DNA of 11,132 bases, from assembly GCA_025996815.1 (NCBI GenBank), contig BNTT01000095.1, positions 1 through 11,132 on the forward strand, written 5' to 3'. Each line of letters begins with the position of its first letter. The first letter of the stretch is position 1. Both the position numbers and the translations under genes were made by a program. The notes beneath the pieces were generated by a model. It was not told the origin of the DNA. It ran no database searches and was given only the letters and a program-made list of their open reading frames with translations. Below, one piece after another: positions 6,467 to 11,132 of this stretch. Origin of the DNA: Bacteroidia bacterium. Lineage in GTDB: Bacteria; Bacteroidota; Bacteroidia; Bacteroidales; Azobacteroidaceae.

Positions 6467-8629
6467 ATGTCAATCAATCAGCAGGACGAAATTAAGCAAC
6501 ACGCCTCTATGCAAATTTATTCTAATCTTATCGCTCAATCGCTTGCCATTTCTGAACGGCAAATTGCGAAAACCATTGATTTACTGGATGATGGCTCGAC
6601 CATCCCGTTCATTAGCCGCTACCGCAAGGAGGCGACCGGCGGGCTGGACGAGGTGCAAATCGGCGACATCAAACAACTGTATGAGAAGTTGCAGGAGTTG
6701 AGCAAGCGCAAGGAAACTATCCTCCACTCCATCGACGAGCAGGGCAAACTCACGCCTGAACTCGCCGACCGTATCAACAACTCGTGGGACAGCACCGAAT
6801 TGGAGGATATTTATCTGCCCTACAAGCCCAAACGGACAACGAAAGCCGAAATCGCCCGCAAAAAAGGGCTGGAGCCGCTGGCAAAAATCATCCTGTCGCA
6901 AAGCGAAAACAATGTTTCGCACCGCGCCGAGCAGTTCGTCACCGCCGAGGTCAAAGACGTGGGCGAAGCCCTGCAAGGTGCCCGCGACATCATCGCCGAG
7001 TGGGTCAACGAAAATGAATCGGCGCGCAACGCCGTCCGTAATATCTTCAATCGCGAAGCCGTCATCACGTCCAAAATCATCAAGGGCAAAGAGGCGGAGG
7101 CTGCCAAATACCGCGACTATTTCGAGTTCAGCGAGCCGCTCGCCAAATGTTCGTCGCACCGTTTGCTGGCGATGCGGCGGGGCGAAGCGGAGGGCTTTTT
7201 GCGCGTCGGCATCTCGCCCGACGACGAATACAGCCTCGAAAATTTGAATAAGCGGTTTGTGAAATCGAAAAACGAGGCGGCAGAGCAGGTCGAAATAGCC
7301 GTCAAAGACGGCTACAAACGCCTGTTGAAGCCCGGCATCGAAACGGAATTTGCCGCCCTGTCGAAAGAAAAAGCCGACCGGCAAGCCATCAAGGTCTTTG
7401 CCGAAAACCTGCGGCAGTTGCTGCTGTCGCCACCGCTGGGACAAAAACGGGTGATGGGCATCGACCCCGGCTTCCGCACCGGCTGCAAAATCGTGTGTCT
7501 GGACGCGCAGGGCACGCTTTTGCACAACGAAACCATCTATCCGCACCCGCCTCAGCAGGAAACAGCGAAGGCATCGGCGAAAATCCTGTCGCTGGTGCAA
7601 GCCTATCAGGTGGAAGCCATCGCCATCGGCAACGGCACGGCGGGGCGCGAGACCGAACAATTCATCACCGACCTGCGCTACAACCGCCCTATTCAGGTCT
7701 TTTCCGTCAGCGAAGACGGCGCATCGGTCTATTCCGCCTCGAAAACCGCCCGCGAGGAATTTCCCGACTACGACGTCACCGTGCGCGGAGCCGTCAGCAT
7801 CGGTCGCCGCCTGATGGACCCGCTGGCGGAATTGGTCAAAATTGAGCCGAAATCCATCGGCGTGGGGCAATATCAGCACGATGTGAATCAGACGGAACTG
7901 AAAACCGCCTTAGACCAAACGGTGGAAAATTGCGTGAATCAGGTGGGCGTAAACCTGAACACGGCGAGTATGCACCTGCTGACGTATGTGTCGGGGTTGG
8001 GACCGTCGCTGGCAAAAAACATTGTGGACTATCGCGCTCAAAACGGCGCATTCACGTCGCGCAAAGACCTGAAAAAAGTGCCCCGCCTGGGCGAAAAAGC
8101 CTTTGAACAGGCGGCAGGATTTCTGCGCATCCCCGATGCCAAACACCCCTTGGACAACTCCGCCGTGCACCCCGAAAGTTACTACATCGTCGAAGATATG
8201 GCAAAAGACCTGAATTGCAGCGTGGACGAACTCATCAAACAGCCCGCCCTGAAAACGCAAATCAAGTTGGAAAAATACGTCAACGACAAAACCGGAATGC
8301 CCACATTAGTCGATATTATGAAGGAATTGGACAAACCGGGGCGCGACCCGCGGCAAGGCATCAAATTCTTCGCCTTCGACCCCAACGTCCGCACTATCAA
8401 CGACTTGCGCGAAGGACAAACCCTGCCCGGCATCGTCAGCAACATCACCAATTTCGGCTGCTTCGTGGACATTGGCATCAAAGAAAAGGGCTTGGTGCAC
8501 ATCTCCAATATGGCAGACAAGTTTGTGTCCGACCCCACAACCATCGTTTCCATCCACCAGCACGTGGAAGTGCAGGTGCTGGGCATTGATGTGGAGCGCA
8601 AGCGGGTGCAGTTGAGTTTGCGGCATTAA
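6467..8629 (+). CDS. tex: Tex family RNA-binding transcriptional accessory protein
   Basis: This 720-residue cytoplasmic protein is full length for Tex, a conserved nucleic-acid-binding factor related to eukaryotic Spt6. The N-terminal helical region carries the signature TIPFISRYRKEATGGLDE (45-62). A YqgF/RNase H-like domain starts near 325 (VMGIDPGFRTG) and includes GNGTAGRETEQFI. Next comes the highly conserved SASKTAREEFP, then SIGVGQYQHDV. Helix-hairpin-helix repeats follow at about 493-555 (VSGLGPSLAKNIVDYR, VPRLGEKAFEQAAGFL). A C-terminal S1 RNA-binding domain spans about 646-718 (GIVSNITNFGCFVDIG, GLVHISNM, QLSLRH). Met15 at 6509 is an alternative start closer to where many homologues begin. 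The gene is divergent from the DUF3990 operon and ends two bases from the next gene's stop. Confidence 0.97.
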   Translation: MSINQQDEIKQHASMQIYSNLIAQSLAISERQIAKTIDLLDDGSTIPFISRYRKEATGGLDEVQIGDIKQLYEKLQELSKRKETILHSIDEQGKLTPELADRINNSWDSTELEDIYLPYKPKRTTKAEIARKKGLEPLAKIILSQSENNVSHRAEQFVTAEVKDVGEALQGARDIIAEWVNENESARNAVRNIFNREAVITSKIIKGKEAEAAKYRDYFEFSEPLAKCSSHRLLAMRRGEAEGFLRVGISPDDEYSLENLNKRFVKSKNEAAEQVEIAVKDGYKRLLKPGIETEFAALSKEKADRQAIKVFAENLRQLLLSPPLGQKRVMGIDPGFRTGCKIVCLDAQGTLLHNETIYPHPPQQETAKASAKILSLVQAYQVEAIAIGNGTAGRETEQFITDLRYNRPIQVFSVSEDGASVYSASKTAREEFPDYDVTVRGAVSIGRRLMDPLAELVKIEPKSIGVGQYQHDVNQTELKTALDQTVENCVNQVGVNLNTASMHLLTYVSGLGPSLAKNIVDYRAQNGAFTSRKDLKKVPRLGEKAFEQAAGFLRIPDAKHPLDNSAVHPESYYIVEDMAKDLNCSVDELIKQPALKTQIKLEKYVNDKTGMPTLVDIMKELDKPGRDPRQGIKFFAFDPNVRTINDLREGQTLPGIVSNITNFGCFVDIGIKEKGLVHISNMADKFVSDPTTIVSIHQHVEVQVLGIDVERKRVQLSLRH

Positions 8630-8631
8630 AA

Positions 8632-10119
8632 TTACTTCAGCCTTATTACCTCTACAGCGGTTGATTTTAAATTGGGCATCATCGTGCCGAGATTGGCTCC
8701 GATGTAGGTGGGGTCGCAAATCAGATATTTTTGCCCCTCTACCGTGATGTTGTCGCCGTTGGTGGCAGGATTGTCAAATTTCACGGCGGTGGCGAGGTGC
8801 ACGCCGGGGTAGTTTATCAAAACGACCTTCATGCCGAGCAACGTGCGCACTAATTGCGCGAAAAGGATGGAGCGGTCTTCGCAGTCGGAATAGGCTGAGG
8901 CGATGGTTTCTTCGGCGAAAAACCATTTTTCGTAGCCGAATTGGGCAGCATCCGTTTTGTATTCAAAGGCGTGTTGAACAAAATGCAGCAGGATATTGAC
9001 CGCTTCTTCCTGCGATTTGTTCTGAATTTGCGGCACAAGTTGCGACCTCACGCTGTTCATTAAAATGGGGTCTAACGCCGCTTCGGCATACACCGAAAAA
9101 TCCACACAGGGGTAGGTGTCATAATACTTGACCAAATTTTTATTGTATTCGATTTTGTAGTTGTTTTTCTTGTCGTTCAGCATTTTTGTGGCTGTGGCTG
9201 CTGCCAAGCGCGGATTTTCCCTTATTGACATATCCAGATTTTTGGTGGCTCCGGCATAGTTCACTGAACACGTTTGCAGCGAAGCCAAATTTTTGTGCTG
9301 CGGATTGACTACCGAATATTTAATGTTTGCTTCGTTGCCATAACTGAAAAACGAGGTGTTAAACACATTGCTTTGAAATGCCGCCAATGGCAGCAACTCA
9401 TTCTGACTTCTGCCGATTTTGGCACGATAGCCTAATTGATTGAGAGTGAAGACGGTGAAGATAACCTTTTCGTTTTCTTTGCCATTGGGCGCATAGACCT
9501 CAAATAATTGGTTGATTAGCAGATACATACCCCAATCGTTGAGGTTTAAATCCGACTTTATGCGCTGAATTTCGCTCGTCCACGTGTCATAAGGCAGTTT
9601 CGACAGGGCACTCCAATAGGCAGCCACCTCCGTTTCGGCAACGCCCGACAGCACGGGCACGGGTTTTGAAAATCGGGGGAATGCAACTTGCGTGCCAAAA
9701 AAATTAGTGGATATGGTTGGCGGCGGCGTTGCGGGTTGCGGCTTTGGTTGCGGTGCAGGCGGTGGTGTTCTGTCCGGCTGTGGCTGTGGCTGCGGTTTCA
9801 CCGGCTCCGGTTGCACAACCACGGGGATTTTCACCGGCTCCGGCTTTGGCGCATCGGGGTTATACACCGGAGGCGTAGGGATAGGATTGTTGATAGGCGG
9901 CTCCTTCTTTGTCAAGGGGAAATTCTTCCACTTTTCTGCCAGATAGTTGGCAAATTCGCGGTTGAGCGAATCGCGGTAGTTGTTGAAATCCGCCTGTGCG
10001 TCTGCTGAGTAGCGATTAAAAGCGGCTTTTTGCTCTTGGACGTATTTTTGAAAATCGTCCTGCGCATCAATACTTGCAAATGAGCACGCAAGCAGTGCAA
10101 TTAAAATTTGTTTTTTCAT
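8632..10119 (-). CDS. Secreted transglutaminase-like protein with 11-residue repeats and a Pro-rich linker
   Basis: This 495-residue exported protein has a signal peptide at about 1-19, with probable cleavage after SIDA. Residues 21-64 are helical with a strict 11-residue period: Phe at 23, 34, 45, 56 and Tyr at 26, 37, 48, 59. This suggests a hendecad coiled coil. Residues 73-135 are a Pro/Lys/Gln-rich linker. Residues 140-495 form the catalytic part and end in a transglutaminase-like domain: Cys413 in SDCEDRS, His441 in PGVHLATAV and Asp469 in CDPTYIGA form the expected triad. Such domains act as cysteine proteases/peptidases or cross-linking enzymes; the substrate is unknown. It is monocistronic, with its own promoter at 10186-10217, and convergent with tex. 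The linker is coded by GC-rich, repetitive DNA (about 9720-9880). Confidence 0.85.
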   Translation of the reverse strand: MKKQILIALLACSFASIDAQDDFQKYVQEQKAAFNRYSADAQADFNNYRDSLNREFANYLAEKWKNFPLTKKEPPINNPIPTPPVYNPDAPKPEPVKIPVVVQPEPVKPQPQPQPDRTPPPAPQPKPQPATPPPTISTNFFGTQVAFPRFSKPVPVLSGVAETEVAAYWSALSKLPYDTWTSEIQRIKSDLNLNDWGMYLLINQLFEVYAPNGKENEKVIFTVFTLNQLGYRAKIGRSQNELLPLAAFQSNVFNTSFFSYGNEANIKYSVVNPQHKNLASLQTCSVNYAGATKNLDMSIRENPRLAAATATKMLNDKKNNYKIEYNKNLVKYYDTYPCVDFSVYAEAALDPILMNSVRSQLVPQIQNKSQEEAVNILLHFVQHAFEYKTDAAQFGYEKWFFAEETIASAYSDCEDRSILFAQLVRTLLGMKVVLINYPGVHLATAVKFDNPATNGDNITVEGQKYLICDPTYIGANLGTMMPNLKSTAVEVIRLK

Positions 10120-10185
10120 TTCACTTCTATTCCTGTTTTTTGAATTTCACTAAGAAAGTCGGCATAATCCGCATTATTTAGACTG

Positions 10186-10217
10186 CAAAGATACGACATC
10201 TTTTTTGTATTTGCAAA
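10186..10217 (-). promoter_or_regulatory. Promoter of the transglutaminase-like gene
   Basis: On the - strand TTTG (10217-10214), a 20-base spacer and TATCTTTG (10193-10186) match the Bacteroidota promoter exactly. The start codon at 10119 is about 65 bases downstream. This signal is the reason the 81-codon frame crossing 10116-10361 is not called a gene. Confidence 0.8.
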
Positions 10218-10261
10218 CGTTTTCGCAATTATTTTAAAAATTTGTTCTATTGTCAAAAAAA

Positions 10262-10345
10262 CACTGCGTCTATTATGCACGGCTGGAGCCTTGCTTTTGT
10301 CTCCAACGCAGGCAAAGCCTACGCGCTGAACGGGGTAATAATTGA
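10262..10345 (+). repeat. Short palindromic/dispersed repeat, copy B
   Basis: This segment holds two imperfect hairpins: TGGAG (10284-10288) with CTCCA (10301-10305), and CGCAGGC (10307-10313) with GCCTACG (10317-10323) around AAA. The blocks TATTATGCA, TGGAGC, CAAA and CCTACG recur in the same order, on the opposite strand, near 5271-5330. A piece like its right part (AGCCT, GCGCTGAAC) recurs at 10958-10975. It lies directly downstream of the PIN gene stop and before the next gene's promoter. Confidence 0.5.
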
Positions 10346-10357
10346 TGAATATAGAAC

Positions 10358-10648
10358 TCACCTCTTTATTACCCTTATCTGAGTAGGTGCAATAATATTC
10401 AAAATATAGAATCTATTGTAATCTTTTTTATTGTTTGTTGTAAAATGCAAGCAATTGAACTCCCTGCTTATGACATATTGTATATTATCCTCCATATCAG
10501 TGCCCTCAATGCCTAACGAGTCTTCAATATCTTTGTCCGTAAAGGATAACACCGTAAACTTGGATAGCAAATAATGAACAATAGCCCAAGCACCGATTAG
10601 CACATTGGTGTCAACAAAGATATTGTTCTTATTCGTGGATGCCGTCAC
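10358..10648 (-). CDS. PIN-domain protein with an apparent internal deletion (VapC-like toxin remnant)
   Basis: This 96-residue protein carries recognisable pieces of a PIN ribonuclease domain. The first strand with the catalytic Asp is IFVDTNVLIG (10-19, Asp13). The middle acidic helix is DMEDNIQYVI (51-60). The last strand and Asp motif is HFTTNNKKDYNRF (68-80, Asp76), followed by IIAPTQIRVI. PIN proteins of this type are usually about 130-140 residues. Here residue 20 jumps almost straight to the helix AIVHYLLSKFTVLSF, so about 40 residues are missing, normally containing helices 2-3 and a second catalytic acidic residue. The frame is still open, so this is an in-frame loss and the protein may be inactive. 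It starts with GTG, overlapping the upstream stop (GTGA). Confidence 0.72.
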   Translation of the reverse strand: MTASTNKNNIFVDTNVLIGAWAIVHYLLSKFTVLSFTDKDIEDSLGIEGTDMEDNIQYVISREFNCLHFTTNNKKDYNRFYILNIIAPTQIRVIKR

Positions 10649-10845
10649 AGCAATATCGGTTTAAACTTTTGCAACTCTGCCGGTTGCAGTATGTCTAAAT
10701 TACTTACCACAAATTCCCTCTTGGCTGTTTCTAATAACACATCGTAATCCACACCCGTCTTTTTCAAGACAAGATTGAGCAAATCATTTTGCATTTTAGC
10801 CACATCCTCCGGCAAAGAACTCCTCTTTTTTGCTACTGTTTTCAT
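10645..10845 (-). CDS. Small protein upstream of the PIN gene, putative antitoxin
   Basis: This 66-residue protein has a basic N-terminus (MKTVAKKRSS), then a mostly helical stretch (LPEDVAKMQNDLLNLVLKKT, DYDVLLETAKREFVVSNLDIL) and a C-terminal PAELQKFKPILL tail. I do not recognise the family and see no clear ribbon-helix-helix or AbrB motif. Its position, size and 4-base GTGA overlap with the PIN gene are typical of the antitoxin half of a type II toxin-antitoxin pair; the function is inferred from context only. It has its own promoter immediately upstream. Confidence 0.65.
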   Translation of the reverse strand: MKTVAKKRSSLPEDVAKMQNDLLNLVLKKTGVDYDVLLETAKREFVVSNLDILQPAELQKFKPILL

Positions 10846-10870
10846 ACCTCATTTATATTTTTATCAGCGG

Positions 10871-10902
10871 CAAAGGTAAGCAAAAAATTTTTGAATGACA
10901 AG
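10871..10902 (-). promoter_or_regulatory. Promoter of the small-protein/PIN operon
   Basis: On the - strand TACCTTTG lies at 10878-10871, with CTTG at 10902-10899 after a 20-base spacer. A better TTTG (10906-10903) lies at a spacing of 24. The ATG at 10845 is about 25 bases downstream. Confidence 0.65.
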
Positions 10903-10957
10903 CAAAGCAAAATTCATTTTCAAAAATTCGTCCGCCTGTTGATAGCACGTCATGCCG

Positions 10958-10975
10958 AGCCTGCGCTGAACAGAG
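10958..10975 (+). repeat. Fragment related to palindromic repeat copy B
   Basis: AGCCTGCGCTGAACAGAG closely follows the right part of copy B (AGCCTACGCGCTGAACGGGG, 10316-10335), with a two-base difference in length. It lies between the PIN operon promoter and the transposase end. Confidence 0.35.
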
Positions 10976-10989
10976 ATTTAGTTATATTT

Positions 10990-11001
10990 TACCAATTGGT
11001 A
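10990..11001. repeat. 12-base perfect palindrome, possible insertion-sequence end
   Basis: TACCAATTGGTA is a perfect palindrome, 7 bases beyond the stop codon of the transposase fragment. It may be part of, or the target for, the element's terminal inverted repeat. The other end of the element is outside the window, so this cannot be confirmed here. Confidence 0.35.
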
Positions 11002-11008
11002 TAGACGC

Positions 11009-11131
11009 TTAGGTCGCCCTTGTTAATGTATTATATTTCAATCTTATAGGCTCATGAAAGACCATTCTTTTAATGGTCAAATCAAAGATTGACCCCATAA
11101 AAGCCCTTCTATTGTACCGATAATGGTATTC
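11009..11131 (-). CDS. C-terminal fragment of a transposase, probably IS1595/ISXO2-like (partial)
   Basis: The - strand is open from the window edge to a TAA at 11009-11011, giving 40 residues. The fragment begins EYHYRYNRR, continues GSIFDLTIKRMV and ends in a short polar tail. A Y-x-Y/F-R-F/Y-NRR motif near the C-terminus is typical of DDE transposases of the IS1595 (ISXO2-like) family. The catalytic DDE residues would lie outside the window. Whether the element is complete cannot be seen. Its presence fits the accessory, repeat-rich nature of this end of the window. Confidence 0.6.
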   Translation of the reverse strand, partial: EYHYRYNRRAFMGSIFDLTIKRMVFHEPIRLKYNTLTRAT

Positions 11132-11132
11132 A

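Noticed and set aside
6581..7879. 432-codon antisense frame inside tex
   Set aside because: It is a shadow of the GC-rich tex codons; its sequence is Phe/Asp/Gln/Val-rich without domain motifs, while the + strand shows full Tex conservation.
8627..8634. Possible shared terminator between convergent tex and the transglutaminase-like gene
   Set aside because: The stop codons are two bases apart and no hairpin with a T-run spans them.
10116..10361. 81-codon - strand frame starting with GTG that overlaps the PIN stop (GTGA)
   Set aside because: It runs through the palindromic repeat and through a near-perfect promoter for the next gene, and it overlaps that gene's start. The protein has low-complexity character and no domain. 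The GTGA overlap is probably chance or a relic of repeat insertion.
11060..11094. Two mutually exclusive hairpins (GACCATT/AATGGTC and GGTCAA/TTGACC) resembling an attenuator
   Set aside because: They lie inside the reading frame of the transposase fragment, and the stems are short, so they are most simply coding sequence.
1..11132. CRISPR array, rRNA, riboswitch, phage genes
   Set aside because: No regularly spaced direct repeats, no rRNA signature and no recognisable riboswitch core or phage structural genes were seen.

Overview
The window looks like chromosome from a Bacteroidota (Bacteroidales-like) bacterium. At least six sites match the phylum's unusual promoter, a -7 box TAnnTTTG (here TACCTTTG or TATCTTTG), mostly with a TTTG or TTG about 19-20 bases upstream. 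Shine-Dalgarno sequences are weak or absent. The protein content also fits: a histidine kinase with an HQLGTP H-box, an LptF/LptG-type permease, a Tex protein and DUF3990/DUF3791 genes. Composition is mosaic. The core-type genes (59-2298, 3768-5231, 6467-8629) are GC-rich with long antisense shadow frames. The lipoprotein, the toxin-antitoxin-like genes and most spacers are visibly AT-rich.

Left block (1-2298, + strand): the last codons of an endonuclease/exonuclease/phosphatase-fold protein overlap a membrane histidine kinase by an ATGA junction. Two bases after the kinase comes a 359-residue protein with ATP-grasp-like motifs and no known function. This is a tight three-gene operon entering from outside the window. 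Next (2299-3331) is a solitary AT-rich lipoprotein gene with its own promoter.

Middle block (3332-5231, + strand): one strong promoter drives tRNA-Lys(CTT) and tRNA-Leu(CAG). An LptF/LptG-family lipopolysaccharide-export permease begins only 11-14 bases after the tRNA-Leu end, so its mRNA is probably released by tRNA processing. From 5330 to 6303 on the - strand lies a DUF3990-DUF3791 gene pair, overlapping by ATGA and with its own promoter. It resembles a toxin-antitoxin or defence-type module with an ADP-ribosyltransferase-like fold, and the DUF3990 protein carries an extra C-terminal helical domain. Divergent from it is tex (6467-8629).

Right block (8632-11132, - strand): convergent with tex, two bases apart, is a secreted protein. 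It has a signal peptide, a four-fold 11-residue repeat, a proline-rich linker and a transglutaminase-like domain with a visible Cys-His-Asp triad. Upstream of it is a small two-gene unit: a 66-residue protein followed, by GTGA overlap, by a PIN-domain protein that seems to have lost about 40 internal residues. At the right edge is the C-terminal fragment of a transposase, probably IS1595/ISXO2-like, next to a 12-base palindrome. Related short palindromic repeats lie beside the accessory modules (about 5271-5330, 10262-10345 and 10958-10975).

The best candidates for something under-described are the DUF3990/DUF3791 module, the shortened PIN pair, the tRNA-to-permease mRNA arrangement and the hendecad/transglutaminase secreted protein.
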